From contig JAMWFC010000082.1 of NCBI GenBank assembly GCA_027475525.1, forward strand, positions 2,604,001 to 2,668,000: a stretch of 64,000 nt of DNA, in the 5' to 3' direction. A model generated the notes under the pieces. The model worked only from the letters and a program-made list of their open reading frames with translations, made no database searches and was not told the origin of the DNA. Position numbers and translations under genes: made by a program. The stretch's first letter is position 1. Each line of letters opens with the position of its first letter. Below, piece after piece: positions 22,434 through 38,428 of the stretch. This DNA is from Macrolepiota albuminosa (taxonomy: Eukaryota; Basidiomycota; Agaricomycetes; Agaricales; Agaricaceae).

Positions 22434-22872
22434 GTCGTGGACAAAGTCAAGTCATCGATTCTGTTATTGCCATTTTAGGAATGTATGAGCATGTTGTCTA
22501 GAAGCCTTAGAATCAATCATGAGATCGGTTCAGACCTCATACATATAGGAATGTTTCTCAAAGGAGAGCCTTGCACATAAATCCAACTCGTTGGAGTCTG
22601 TCTTTGGTTCCACATCAACGCTGCACTTGAGCGTCCTGCAATCATCTAAAAGGAACATAGGAAGTTATTTGGCGAGAAACACGCCGCGTTATCCAGATTC
22701 AGTATGGCATAGTTATACAGTCCACATCAGAAGAAAAGAGCGAGAAAGCAAGTCCAGTAGCATTAAACCATAAATCCATGTGAGGCGTAATATTGTACAA
22801 ATCGTCAGATCTTCAAATGTAAGCAGTAAAGGGAGAAAGAAAGGTAGATTTGCAGACGAAAGATGAGTCCGA
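22434..22872. other. Intergenic region EAF7 - RSP5
   Basis: This region contains the EAF7 promoter and the 3' flank of RSP5. No gene or repeat was recognised. Confidence 0.45.
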
Positions 22873-25897
<3,025 letters not shown>

Positions 25898-26611
25898 CCT
25901 AAAAGTGATAGCATTAGAAGCTTGGAGAGATGCCATAACCGAAGACAAACCTGCTGGAGCTTGCCATGGAGAAGAATACTAAGCTTACGTATATGCTCGC
26001 ACAATGAGGAGCAAAGTATAGGCCGTGGGGAGTGATAAGAGGAAGTATCGTTAAGCCGCCGGCGCGCTGGTATGCGACGCCACGTGGTTGCCAATCAAAG
26101 CTGTAACACAGCCTTCGACGATGGACATTGACAACCTTCAAGACGACCTTGTGTACTTGTCCACAGCTTCTGTCGAGAGACTTGCGCCAAACTTCTCCTG
26201 AACAATAGATGTGCTCTTGACACTCTTAGGTTTTCGAAGGACTATCCAACCTATACGTGGCACCATTGACCGGTCTGGACAAAACGGGCCTACGCGTGTT
26301 CTCTGGGCTATCTATGGCTTATTCAGTCTCATATGACAGAACAAGGTTACGGCTCACGACTTGGCGACTAGAATGAATACACGGTAAATACCCGCTAGCA
26401 TTCGTAGTTTTCTTGAAAGTCGCAACCTGGGCCTGATGCCTGATGGCCAATGAGACAAAGGATGGCTAGCCCTGTGATATGGCCAAAGAATTTACCATTG
26501 TGAGCATTGTTCGAATTTAATTGTGTACCAAGTATATCTGAACCCGGCGTCTCCTGTTCCTCAGCTTCTATTCGCATATCCTTCATTTCAACGCAGTCCC
26601 TTCATCTAGAA
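25898..26611. other. Intergenic region RSP5 - Ras GEF
   Basis: This 0.7-kb stretch separates two diverging genes and holds both promoters. Short open frames have no recognisable product. It ends just before the site-13 duplication. Confidence 0.45.
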
Positions 26612-26765
26612 CATGGTCCCCCGTGCTCTCGCTTCTGTCAGTGGTAGGACCGCTCAATATAACACAGGCGCGTTGGTTGACTCGTCCGCATGGTCCCCCG
26701 TGCTCTCGCTTCTGTCAGTGGTAGGACCGCTCAATATAACACAGGCGCGTTGGTTGACTCGTCCG
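26612..26765. repeat. 77-bp perfect tandem duplication, site 13 (Ras GEF 5' end)
   Basis: Copies at 26612-26688 and 26689-26765. Each begins CATGGTCCCCCGTGC, so an ATG-initiated frame is doubled at the probable 5' end of the Ras GEF gene, and the true start is obscured. Confidence 0.95.
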
Positions 26766-26769
26766 AACG

Positions 26770-29521
26770 GTGAAACCAAGTGCTTCGCAACGCCCGCGCA
26801 AAAGAATCAAGAAATTAAAGGACGACCCTTCACCGGAAAAGACGGAAAGCGTCTACAGCGATGACCCCGTTCCAGCATCTTCTGGTGTGTTCTCGTCCGA
26901 TATCCCAGTTTTTGCCCTGGAAAAGTCTTTCCCCTCCATCCTCTTCACTGCCAACCTCATGCGAGCCATTAAAGGGCCACATTGCATCTTAATACAACAG
27001 TCGCTTGGACTTGTATTCCTGTCTTGCCTTCGCACAATCGTGGGCTCCATGTCTACCCTTCCACACGGCGTACACCTCAATCCCAGATACGAAGTAGCTC
27101 AGTATGCCGTCAGGTACGCAGGGTCTTTACTTGAGACAGAGTTAAATCGCCAGAAAACTGTAAAAAGCTCAGAGGTTGCCACCATGCCCCAACATTCAGC
27201 GACTATGATACTAGTCGACACTATCCTTGAGACCTTACGCAGCTTTCTTAAGGTCGTTGGTCAACTCTTCGCCGACAGTAAACCTTTGCCAGCTCCTCCT
27301 TTGCCTTTTTGCGATACGTCCGGCGCAGAAATCACCCCCAGTAGTGGGGAAGTCTCTCCCAGTGAAGGGAAGGACACAATTAGGAAAGAAGATGAATCGC
27401 TTATCGTTGTGAAGGATGTTATCGATCGCGAGGAAGAACCGGCTCAATACCATGTAGCGGATGCCTCCTGTGAAACTCATGATGCCAAGCGAAAGTCAAG
27501 GAATGGAGTATCAATGCACAGAGTTATTCGTCGTCGAGCCAAAGTCAAAGGCTCTCTCGCTGCGCAATTTGCGGCCTCTTCACTTACTTTGGTAGACCTC
27601 ACATCGACTGCTACGGTGTCAAAGGAACCCGCTGTTCCAAGTTCGAAGGAGTCATCTACAGGGCGGGTCAAGGAAAAACCCGCAGACATCCAAGCCCTCG
27701 TCTATTTGCCGCGCAGATCTGCCATCTACTACCTCGCAGATCCCTATCATCCAGAAGATGTTGAGTTGCCATTTACAAAGGAGGAAACGGGTTCCATACG
27801 GCTTGACCACAAGGGCGATATAAAAGCTGCATCGTTGACTTCCCTTGTTCGTATCCTCACTACAATAGAGAGTGTCACAAATCAAGAATTCATACCGACC
27901 TTCTTTGTCTGCTTCCGTTTCTTCACAACACCGCGCCTATTCCTTCAAGCATTGATAAATCGTTTCAACGAGACGCCTCCTAATAAATACAATCCGATAC
28001 AGCTTGAAGTCTGGATTCGCAGCCGTGTCAATGACCATATTCGGATTGCCAAAGCCATTCTACTATGGCTCGAACTTTATTGGAAGCCTGACGTCGACAA
28101 TGAGGTCTTACCAGATCTTAAGCAATTCGTTATCCACCACCTTGTTCTTGTCATCCCTCCTGGTTTGGGTGATGCTGTACTCGAGGCGCTCGATCTAGTC
28201 GACGGGGATAGTACATTTTGCCGGAGATCGAGGAAGGCGCATGATCTAAACTTCGTCTACAACCATGGCGGAAGGACAGAAATACCTCCTAATGACTTCA
28301 CTCTCAAAATAAATCCAGAGCATCCCATTGGAAAGCAGATCTTGACTTTTGATTCTCCATCAGGACGAGAGGAATTTGCTCGTCAGCTTACCATCTGTGT
28401 CTCTGAGAAATTCCGTCAAGTCGACCCGGAGGATGCAATCAAGTATTGGCATTTGAAGGAACAGAAATCAAGTGGGGCGAATGCTATGGAAGTTGGCCGT
28501 ATCCTCCGAGAAATCATTGAGATCGAACGTGCCCTTTGTTCATGGGTGACTTTTTCGATTCTTGACGAAATCTCGCGAAGCGATCGTCGAATCTTCATTG
28601 AGTTCTGGCTTGACGTTTCTGCCGTAAGTTTCCCAACCTGTTGGTCGAGCGGCATGTAAATGACTGCCTTTCACAGCGATGTTTACGTCTGCGGAATTTC
28701 AGTGGCGCACACTGTATCCTCGTTGGACTTTCCAATGGCTCCATCACACGATTGAAACATACAGTTCTTGCATGTCTAAGCCATTTACTATGATTCTTCC
28801 TTATTAACGAGAAATAACAGAATGTCAATCTCTCCAGCAAGCAGCAGTTCCGTGTTTTGCAAAGATTCTTCAATGGACACGATAATTACGCGAGTTACCG
28901 AGAGGTTCTTTCCTCTGTAGAGCCTACGGTACCAATGCTTGGTCAGTGTTTCGGCCTTGAATTGCTTGGCGCTTTCTCAATATGTGGGCTTAGCTCCTCT
29001 CATCCGTGACGTTGTTTCGGTCCTGAATGTGGTCGCTGCCTCCGCTGACGACAAGAGTACAAACAAAATGATCAACTTCCGTTCGTATCGGGTTGTCTTG
29101 AAGACCGTCAGAGGTAATCCCATATCATCTCTATTTTCCATATGATCGGCATTCAAGTTGGAACTCTAGCCATGGAAAGTTGCCTCATCCCATACGAGCT
29201 TCCTAAAAGGGATGACTTTTACGTCTGGCTTGAACCAATTCTTCGACGCTTTCCCTCGCCTGCAGAGGCAGAACTGCACGACAATTTCTACGTCCAAAGG
29301 TATGTTTTACCATTTGGCCATTTGTTTGTGGCGTTGATTATGATTCCAGTAAAAAAGTTGAAGCGAAAGATGGGGCATTAAATCATATTCGTGATCCATG
29401 GAACTATATTGTCCGGGGGGAACTTGCAGAAAAATACACTCTACACGAACTTCCCCCTATACCTCCGTTGCAGAGGTCGAGGAAGAAAAACCGTCTTGCA
29501 GCGTTGTTCCGTAAAGTTTGA
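26770..29521 (+). CDS. Ras guanine-nucleotide exchange factor (RasGEF-N plus CDC25 catalytic domain)
   Basis: CDC25-type GEFs activate Ras by releasing GDP. A large exon (26770-28623) has a basic start (SQRPRKRIKKLK) and helical RasGEF-like segments. The RasGEF-N region contains IRLDHKGDIKAASLTSLVRI, EFIPTFFVCFRFFTTPRLFL and HIRIAKAILLWLELYWKPD. Downstream exons form the catalytic domain: HPIGKQILTFDSPSGREEFA, IIEIERALCSWVTFSILDE, FSGAHCILVGLSNGSI, VLQRFFNGHDNYASYREVL, then MINFRSYRVVLKTVR and CLIPYELPKRDDFYVWLEPI. It ends with a basic LQRSRKKNRLAALFRKV. An in-frame stop at 26755 means the true start is in an upstream exon that I cannot fix because the 5' end is duplicated. The coordinate given is the limit of the readable frame. 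Confidence 0.82.
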
Positions 29522-29869
29522 CTTGCCAATTCTCTTTCTGTCTGCTTCCACTCTTCCACTCCTTATCACGTTGTCACCGCATTCACGCTTGCACTCTCCT
29601 CACCATCACGTCCGTCTACCTGTTTCTGATATTCATGTCTATACCTCAATCTACTGTATGCCATCTCACTATGTTGGCTTTCCTTATTTATGATCGTGTA
29701 AATATTTCCAACGAAAACTCGAGAAACATTTTTTGAATCGACGTGTTGACGCAAATAGATGATGCAAATGAATTCATGAGGTGGCATACAGCATAGATAT
29801 GTGCATACGCCTGCGAAACACGCCAATCCAACCGTATACTCCCAATCTGCTATGCTTCAAACCGACACT
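29522..29869. other. Short intergenic region between converging genes
   Basis: This contains the 3' flanks of the Ras GEF and RPL17 genes. A T/C-rich stretch near 29530-29620 is the only visible feature. Confidence 0.4.
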
Positions 29870-30704
29870 CTATGCACGAGCAGCCTCGATCCGTCTCCTT
29901 GCAACTTGTCGCCTGTTGAGGCCAGCAAAAGAAGTTGTCGCAATTGCATCAGTCGCCTTTTCAACCTCAACGTCAGAGGCAGAAAGGATGATTTCGACGT
30001 GTGTTGGGTGTCCCTGGTAGGGGTTGATACGACCATGTGCACGGTATGTACGGCGACGAGTTTTCTGAACAAAGAATTTAGATATGAGACATGAAAATAA
30101 ATACGGCGACATACGGGGGCTTGCTGGACGACAATGCTTTTGATGGTAAGGTCTTCGACGTCAATGTTTTTGGCATCAGCGTTGGCCTCTGCGTTCTTGA
30201 GGAGACGAAGAATGAACTTGACGGATTTCTCAGGCCAGCGACCTATGCAGTTTCATTTGTTGAAATAGGTCCTTCAAGCTTCGAACACCCAATCGACGCA
30301 CCTTGCGTAGCCTTGAACTCCTTTGCCTGGCTAGCCCGACCAACACCACCAGAGAAACGACGGAAGGGGATGACACGCTTGTGGTCTTTAACATCACTGA
30401 GGTAGGTGTAAGCCTTGGTGAGTTTGAGGCCTGAAGTGCCAGAGTAAGTCTTGTTCGATTTGATTACGAGCTGTTTCCTTCACCTGTGAGGGCAGCAGCA
30501 ACCTCACGCATGTTCTTGAAGTGAGTGCGTAGGTATTCTCCCCTGGCACGGGAGGCTATTCAGTCTCGTCAGTCGTGGTCCGTTTCTTGTATTTTCACTT
30601 CAAACTAACTTTTTTCCGGGTTGGTGGCGACGGCAGCAGCGGCGTAGCGAACTGTACAGATTCAGCATTGAAATCAGGATGGAAGTTGGGCAGCACTCAC
30701 CCAT
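29870..30704 (-). CDS. RPL17: 60S ribosomal protein L17 (uL22 family)
   Basis: The start at 30704 is an ATGG followed at once by an intron (GTGAGTG...ACAG), giving [15 protein letters not shown]. The next exon encodes [20 protein letters not shown], a typical uL22 block. The following exon carries [41 protein letters not shown] further exon has [20 protein letters not shown] and [16 protein letters not shown]. The last exon has [26 protein letters not shown], and ends RRRIEAARA. uL22 lines the exit tunnel of the large subunit. An intron directly after the start codon is common in fungal ribosomal-protein genes. Confidence 0.95.
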
Positions 30705-31402
30705 CTTGAATTCTTGAAGTTGTCGAGCCCGATACTGAACTATCTTTCTGGAGGGATGGTTCAATGTGGCTTAAACCTTAACTTTGCAGTTGATCGGCGA
30801 ATTCCGATATCAAATAGATGTGACACACCTCGTCACGAGATTATTCTGGGCATCCTTAACTTGGAGATAATGTCTACACGCGTTCATTTTGTCTACTGCT
30901 TTCAATTTCGGAATGCTGGAAGACTTGACAACTACAGTCACTGCTGGCAATGAAAGATATTTCCATTGGAAAATTGGTAAAAGAAACATGTTATACCATT
31001 TCCAAAGTGCCAATTTCAGGTAGAAAAAGGCACTTTGCTTTGTTTAAAGACTTTTTCTTCCAGAAAATGGTACATGGGAAATGGTATAACATGTTTCTTT
31101 TCTACTTTTTCCAATGGAAATACCTTTCAGCACCAGCAGTGAGTGGGCGCCATGCTTTCCCATTAATTAAGCCTTTGAACACCTCTTCCTCGAAGGCTAG
31201 AATTTAGTATATTTCGCTATTGTAGTTATGCAGCTTGAGTAGATGTACATATCGAGAATACCAAGGAAATCTTTCCAACTATGTTGAATGTGGGCGCGTT
31301 TATCAGAAAGGTCACGGGGTCAGGTTTTGCCGCGGCCACGGAAGCACCGCGTCGCTGGACTTAGTTCCTCATCACATACAGACTTGTACGATACCGTGGA
31401 GG
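30705..31402. other. Intergenic region RPL17 - Rictor with foldback element
   Basis: This 0.7-kb stretch between diverging genes holds both promoters and the 205-bp foldback element listed separately. Confidence 0.5.
30938..31142. mobile_element. 205-bp foldback/MITE-like element with 66-bp terminal inverted repeats
   Basis: The left arm, 30938-31003, starts TCACTGCTGG and ends AAACATGTTATACCATTTCC. The right arm, 31077-31142, is its reverse complement at about 57 of 66 positions. Inside lies a second small stem, AAAGTGCC (31004) with GGCACTTT (31029). There is no open frame, and no clear target-site duplication is visible. Such a structure is typical of a non-autonomous inverted-repeat transposon. 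Copy number elsewhere in the genome cannot be judged from this window. Confidence 0.7.
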
Positions 31403-34400
31403 ATGCCGTCTTATTTGAATGTTCCTGCGGGAAGCGTGCACTTGGCGACAGCATCCACGTCAACTACCTTAGTCAATGGCACCTCTTACAATGCTGAACC
31501 TTCTGGTGCTTTCTCTTTTGCTGAGCTCGAAGGGAATGATTTCAACGAACAGGTGCAGATCAGTCCTATGGCAGAGCCGTATACTGCGAGCGCTCAATCT
31601 CTGTTCCGTCGTTAATTTAGATGGAGATCTTGAATAATCAACTGGTCTTGGAGCAACGTATCAAAGAAGGCGCGGAGAACTTCCTTAACATGGACCTCAA
31701 CGTGAGCGTCTTGATACTCACTATTGCTTTGACACCATAACATGTGACAATAAAGGAGTTTCTGCGTACACAAGTCAAATCTGAACTTGATATGGCTGAG
31801 AAGAAGATTGAGGCCGTGACGAGACATATAGAAGTCGGTATGTTCGACTGTTCCTTGTTCTTGACCCTATACAAAAGATACTTCAAGTCAAGAACAAGTC
31901 CAAGCAATCGAACGGAGTTGTTCTTTCTAGGCGAAAGATGGAGAGCAAAGGAAAAGATTTGGACAAAGGTACGTCGTCTCGACGAATCGAGGTTGACCCA
32001 CCGCGCCTCTGACGAAATCACAACAGGGGAAGACTTTCGGACAGCGTTACAAAGTGCAACCAACATCCTTTCGAGCCTTGTATCCTTCCAGTCCTCGTAT
32101 GCAACTGGTTCCATGTCATCATCGAGTTCAACGCCGAACCCTTCGGAGACAGACCACCAAGTAATCGAGACAATGTCAAAACTTATTGATATCCTAAGGC
32201 GCAGTTTGCGAGTCCGATACGAATTGAAAATAGCCGAGGTTTTGCATGTGTACGTCCTTCCGTTAACGAAGGGTTTCCCATTGCTCACGAGTTTGCTAGC
32301 GTCCTCCCATTTCTGGGTGACAAATACTCCAAACAAGCTCGAGCAACAGCCTATAGACTCATACGACATACTCTCGTAGATGTGGAGTCTGTGAAGCTAC
32401 TCGATGAAAGCCGATCTCTGGACTGGTACATCATTAAGTGAGTGATACAGCAATCAGCCATGTCTGTTTCTCTTAACTCGCATATTGTAAAGATCGTTGA
32501 ACCGAGATAACAAGTATAGTGTTGAGAAGGAGCAAGTGATCAAGTTGGTTAGAACGATGGTCGAAATTGGCACTGTGAAGGGTGAAAACATGACACCTGG
32601 AGGTGGCACATGTGTCGTCCCCATTTCAGAGCCTATTATGCGTGCTATTATTGCTGTCGCAGAACAGCCCGAAGATCCATTTAGGCTGATATGTATTGAA
32701 ACCCTGACCGAGATCTGTGTGTATTTCTCATCAAAATCCAAAACCAATCTAACAGTATGTTTGTTAAGTGTTGATTGACATCGACTTGGTTTCTAGGACT
32801 GGTGGCATCGGAATGCTTTTACATATGCTTGGGGATGGACCGATAGAGCTGGCACCTCTTCTTTCCGCGGCGTTCCTGCATATTGTGGACTCTCCTCGTA
32901 CTCGTGTCTATCTGCAAGTAGGGAGAGATTTAGAGGTAGGGCGCTTATGTAGCTTTTCTCCACATTGTTTCATCGTCTCTTCCAGCTTGCACTTTCTGCC
33001 ATAACTGATGCTTATGGTAAAGGCGCTGATCATATCGACCGGATGAAAAGCTGTTCGAAGGTGCTACAATCCATGCTACGAACGTGGAGCGGTCCGTTAT
33101 TCCTCTCATGCTACTATTTATTCTCACACTTATCTCAGGACTGATGTATTTCTGTATGGATGATATGCGCGCCATCCGGTCTGTTGTCAATACACTTCAA
33201 ATACCGTCACTAGAGTCGAGGGTTCGTTATCAGTCGATTGATTTTCCAGCGGGAACTTACGGCACACAAGGAAATCATTCTCGACATGTTCTTTGATCTT
33301 CTAAATATCAGACCCCCAGAATGGCACCAAACATTTATTGACGGTCGGCGGCTGACAAGTGAGCTTTCGCTGATCGATGTATGCAATTTATGATTAATGT
33401 ATCATGTAGTGTATCAACGATCTCGAGATGCAGGCGATGCGCGGATAGAACTAGAAGGAAGTGAAAGAGGATACCAAACGTTCAAGTTGACAGATCAATA
33501 TATCGCCCTTCTGGTTCTCGTTCTAACTCATGCAGGACTTTGCGAAGTGAGTTTGCGCGGATAGTCATCAAAGGCTGTTAACCTATCTATGTACCAGGCC
33601 CTCTCAAGCATGCTAGAAGAGTCTATAAATGGAACCACTTTAACGCGCAAAGCTACTTTGCTGCTTGCAGAAGTTCTTCAAATGGCCAATCGTGTACTCC
33701 CGTTGTCCATTGCAGCTAAGATTCAAGTACGTGTCGGCTTCTAAATATGTATTTTGAGATGCATTTTTAAGACCTATCCAGGCAATTCCAGAAGTGTTCG
33801 ATAAGGCAACGCACTACAGTGATGGGGAACATCGCATCATTGGTACTACGGCCATGTCGGCCATTGATAGCTTTAATCGTAATAGAGCGCGGTTACAACC
33901 AAGCACAGTGAGGACCAACCGTCCGAGGTTTGTTGATGTGCCCAGGAGCTGAACTTTGCAATACTGACTACAGATTTCAGGGCCAACTCTGTCGAAGACG
34001 CCGTGCGTCGTGGTCAGAGGCAAGTTGAACAGGTGAAATTGAAGATGAACTTGCAAATGGATGACAAAACGTTCCAATCCTCTTTACTTGAAACTCAAGT
34101 GAGAAGACATGATTTTCTTTATGCATCTTACGTTCTGATTCCTCTAAAAGGTAATGCTCACGAAAGACTCGTCAAAGTGGCATTTTGAAACTCTTCAGGA
34201 GTTCATTGAAGGCCCTTTGTTAAACCCGATACGTATGCAGGAGGCTATCAAGGTGTCGCGATTTGTGCGGCGCCTCATGACATTCTTCCATCCCTTTAAT
34301 CATCGATTCTCCGACATGCCTCGGAATAAGGTTTTCTATTTAATGACACATCCAATGTGCAAACGATTCTGATTTGTTGTCTTCAACAGTCCAACACCAA

Positions 34401-36837
34401 ATGGGTGCGACTAGGATGCTCATTATTGTCAACGCTCATGACAAGCGCCGACGGCGTGCGATACTTAGGCACCGAGGATCAGTTTCTTTTACAGATTGTC
34501 AAGAGCTTTGCACAGCTGGATCCTGTACGTCTTGCTTTCCTGAGCGCCATTTTCCTATTCTCATACCTTTCAGTTCAATGGTGTCCCCGATTCTGATCCC
34601 ATTTTCTCGAAGAAACGTGTTGCAGACACGTTGACGTACGGCTACTTGGAGATGCTGGGAACACTCAGCAAATACAAAGATGGTATTGAGTAGGTGATAA
34701 TAAATAGGGAAACCGCATTAGCCACTATTGCTCATAACATTGTTATGACAGGCTTTTAGAAAAGTTCAAGGTCTTCACAGCGTTTTACCATCTTAGCGAA
34801 TTGCGTAGTCGAGAAGATCTTATTAAGGGGATCATTGAAAGCCTTGACTACAGCATGTTCGATTTTCAGCTACTCATCATGATCTATGACTAAAGATCTC
34901 TTTGCACAATAGTGATGGACATCCTCGAATTGTCTTATCAAAAGCGCTCACCTCCAGCTACAAGGTAAAATCACCGTTTTCTATTCGAAATACTGAACTG
35001 AGTGAGATTCAGCACATACGCCTTTTTGCCACGCAACACTTGGGTGACCTGATCCGTGGATCTGCGAATGCCAATGCATGGACTCTACGCCTTCTTATCA
35101 CGCAATTGTACGATCCTGCTCCAGAGGTGTGCGAGCTTGCAGTACATTTTCTCGAGGAATTGTGCGAAGACAAGGACATCCTACAACTGGTGGTTGAGAT
35201 GCGGCCCACGATGGACCATGTGGGGGAGATTGGTCATCCTCTTTTGTTGAAGTGAGCAGTTGTTTTGTTCATAGACGTACGCTGTGTTCATGTTTTTTGG
35301 GGGAGATTGGTCATCCTCTTTTGTTGAAGTGAGCAGTTGTTTTGTTCATAGACGTACGCTGTGTTCATGTTTTTAAGATTCATGTCGATGCCAATGGGCT
35401 TCCGGTACCTTTACGACGCTGGATACATTGATCGTGAAATGGACATGTGGTTTAACGTTAGTCATGGTGTATCGTGTCATTTGGTACTCTGAAAAAATCT
35501 CCAGGAGCGGAACATTTACTATGTCGTACAAGTGGAGGTTTTTCTTGCGAAGGTATTTGCTAGCAGCTCTGACGACGAGGAGGACCTCTTGTATGTTCTA
35601 TCTATCTTCTTTGATGTGGCATAAACATTGAGTAAATTGGTCGAAGAGCTTTCGATGGCACTGTGCCACCCCACTTCTATGGCGAGATGGCCAAGACAGA
35701 ACTAGGTTGTCAGATTCTCCAAGAAAAAGGCCACTTTACGGAATTCTCGCAGTTCATCCGAAAGCACAGCGATGAGAGCGAAGACACAGAGTTGATCATG
35801 AAGCTAAAGAGCATCCTGTGGGCTGTGGTACGTTTCAAGTCCCATTTAATCTTTCATCAAGAATCATTTCCTGTCCCCACTATGAGGGTAATGTGGGTGC
35901 AACAGAAGGTGGTCTTCCTTTTCTCGAGGAGGAAGAGATCATTCCGGCTGTCTTAGCCATTGCAGAGAAATCCCCTGTCCCCTCGATACGCGGGTATGTC
36001 CCATTTACAAAAGTCAAGGAGTACAGATTGACCGATGCTATGAATAAGGACGTGTTTCTTTGTACTCGGACTCATATCGTCAACATCTCAAGGTGCTGAA
36101 ATTTTGGACGATTATAATTGGGAAGCTACACTTGATCCTCTTGGCATGCCAACTGGACTCTGCGTACCCGTCGACTTCCAGGCATTCACTACTGTGCGTG
36201 CTTCACAATTTGAGCAGGCGATTAATGACTTACAACCTCCCACAGATACCATCGTGGTCACCAGTGGTTGCTAATCGGACGTTGGGTCGACTGATACCAC
36301 CAACTGCAGAAGCTGAAATTGAAGTCATCACAGCCATACAAAACCTTGCAAACACTGTCATCGCAAATGCATCATCACGATCACTAGCGAGGTATGTCCC
36401 CTTTTGTTACTGATCTCTCGATGTGTTCATTCCATGTGGTTAGAATGAAATCTCGTCCTGAGTATCGTCACATATTTACCTCTCCCACAATGTTCTACCG
36501 TGCGCTCAACATAATTTCAACTCAACCATATCGCCTTCAAATACGACGTTTCATTGTCGATCTCTTCAACCTAGAGCTGAACCAAGAACTAGTACAGAAG
36601 CTTAAACAATGTGCAACAATGTTGAAAGTGCATCCTTCCTACAAGTTATCAGCATCGGATACTAGCCGCTTGAGCATGTTTGGTCCTCTGGGCAGGCCGC
36701 GGAGGACATCAATAAGCGACGAAGAGGACGAGCTCGATCCCCCGACAACAAATGCTGTTTCCACAGAGGCTCAGGAACCTGTCATCACACTACAACCCAT
36801 TCATAAAATTGCTGGATTTGTAATCGCAGTCAATTGA
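31403..36837 (+). CDS. TORC2 subunit Rictor/AVO3 (Ste20/Tsc11 family)
   Basis: Rictor/AVO3 is the scaffold that defines TOR complex 2, acting on AGC kinases, actin and membrane homeostasis. A probable first exon (MPSYLNVPAGSVHL...) is followed after an intron by an HR1/REM-like coiled segment (VLEQRIKEGAENFLN, KEFLRTQVKSELDMAEKKIE). Armadillo-like helical exons follow (SLNRDNKYSVEKEQVIKLVR, MRAIIAVAEQPEDPFRLICI). Middle blocks include NCRSREDLIKG-like helices and FATQHLGDLIRGSANANAW. The C-terminal Rictor_V motif is clear: GNVGATEGGLPFLEEEEIIP, followed by VLAIAEKSPVPSIRG. The end is ALNIISTQPYRLQIRRFIVD, and the last residues are KIAGFVIAVN. About 20 introns are needed. The start is uncertain; ATG at 31621 is an alternative. 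One 77-bp tandem copy lies at 35221. Confidence 0.88.
35221..35374. repeat. 77-bp perfect tandem duplication, site 14 (Rictor)
   Basis: Copies at 35221-35297 and 35298-35374. The unit spans an exon end (GEIGHPLLLK) and its intron donor (GTGAGC). Splicing from the first donor would remove the second copy. Confidence 0.95.
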
Positions 36838-37521
36838 CACCACTTCTTTCATGCACCCCACCCTCTGGAAATCTGGACCAATGTACTGAACATAAACCAT
36901 CTTTTTAGGATTTTGTAACATACTGTATTGTTATCAGTCTCTCCATCTTATGATATGCATGCACTTGCCACCTGCTCTGATTTATAAGATGTCATGAATA
37001 GGCAATCAGCTAATCATAACTTTCTTGTATATTCTATCTGTTGTTGAACTTGATAACATTAAAGGTTGAGATAGGAGCCTGCGCATATCAGAATTATTAA
37101 ATTAAGATGTAGGTGAAGAACTAAGCGTGTAAAAAATAAAAAATAACAAACACAGCTGAACCTGCAGAAAGAGTAGAGTCAAACTATAGCATAAATTCGT
37201 CGAGTGTGATAAGTCCACTTGCAGACCTCACGAGGCAGCTAGCCCAGCCAGAGGCTGTTTTAATCAGAAATGGACAACAGAGGTTATTTCCCACCCATGT
37301 TAAAAAAAGCTCGATGATAGTGTGCCTGTAGAATGTGTAGGACGTAAGCGGTAGCACATCCGAGAAAGGACGGCTGACGATTCCTCCAGTTCAATATCAA
37401 TGCCGCTAAGACACTTTCGCATGTGCTAGCTAGAGTGTAGAAAAACCAGACTATAATTGGGTGTTGTCCAAGCAATGCCAAATAAGGCTTCCCTCTGCTC
37501 AACTCGGAGCAATTCGCAGTC
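36838..37521. other. Intergenic region Rictor - NDUFS4
   Basis: An AT-rich 0.7-kb region with A-runs near 37120-37145. I see no gene, repeat or RNA in it. Confidence 0.45.
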
Positions 37522-38269
37522 ATGTCTATACTTCAAGCTTGCCGCTTCGCAACGAGGAGTTTATCACGCTCCACGACGACATTCAGCCGTGGCCTGGCTC
37601 ATGATTCAGCTCCCCCTGTGACCACGGAAGCCAAGAAGGAGCCCTCGGACATCACTCCCGTCCACCCTGCTCGTGATGTATTGGTCGCCGATGTTATCAG
37701 CGGTGCTCCCTGTGAGCCTTCCAACTCGTTTAAGTGTTTGTTTCAGCACTAAATACGCGTCCTTCAGCCGAGCTGCGCCACCGGGCAGTGAGGATCTACC
37801 AACCCACCCGGAACACGATGCAAAGTGGAGGGGCCAAATCCGAGCGCTGGAGAATAGATTGGGATATTCTGCAAGGTGGTGGACGTTGGGAGAATCCGTT
37901 GATGGGATACGCGAGCTCGTGCGCAGTCTTATTGGTTAAGTTATGTTGACGAATCTCAAAGCGAATTCTTTTCGGACAGTGCCGATTATATGCAGGGTAC
38001 TCGCATGTCATTCCGGTCAAAAGAGGATGCCATCCATTTTGCGGAAAAGCAAGGTGCGTATTTGGGCAATCTTGAGACATGTCCGGGTCTGACTTTTTGT
38101 GGCCCTCTAGGGTGGGATTACTACGTGTATGTATTCGTTGATCACTTAACCCGTGCTCATACTCATGTATTTCAGCCAACCACCAGCTACCAAGCGAATT
38201 CCACCAAAGAATTATGCCGAGAACTACTTATACCGTCCAGGTACACTCAGGATCATGAAGACAAAATAG
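37522..38269 (+). CDS. NADH:ubiquinone oxidoreductase 18/21-kDa accessory subunit (NDUFS4), mitochondrial complex I
   Basis: The N-terminus MSILQACRFATRSLSRSTTT is a basic, Ser/Arg-rich mitochondrial presequence. The NDUFS4 core is assembled from four exons: LRHRAVRIYQPTRNTMQSGG, KSERWRIDWDILQGGGRWEN, PLMGYASSADYM, TRMSFRSKEDAIHFAEKQG and WDYYV. These match the family pattern VRIYxPxRxxMQSG...WENPLMGWxSSxD...F...EDAxxFAxxxGW. The last exon reads QPPATKRIPPKNYAENYLYR and ends RIMKTK. The third coding exon is very short (about 16 nt, GWDYYV). NDUFS4 sits at the N-module/Q-module interface of complex I. Confidence 0.93.
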
Positions 38270-38428
38270 ACGAGTCCGGTAAATGGATACCTCTAGTAGA
38301 ATCTTCAATGCCAATCTATCAAACCCAATACTCTCTCTTACATTTGCCAGACTTCGAAATCTGGATCAAACGGTGAGATCATTCAAGACTATCACCAGAT
38401 ATAGGGTGCGAATAAGGACACAAGGCCA

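Noticed and set aside
31638..32369. A 243-codon minus-strand open frame
   Set aside because: It is the shadow of Rictor exons, which match the family on the plus strand.
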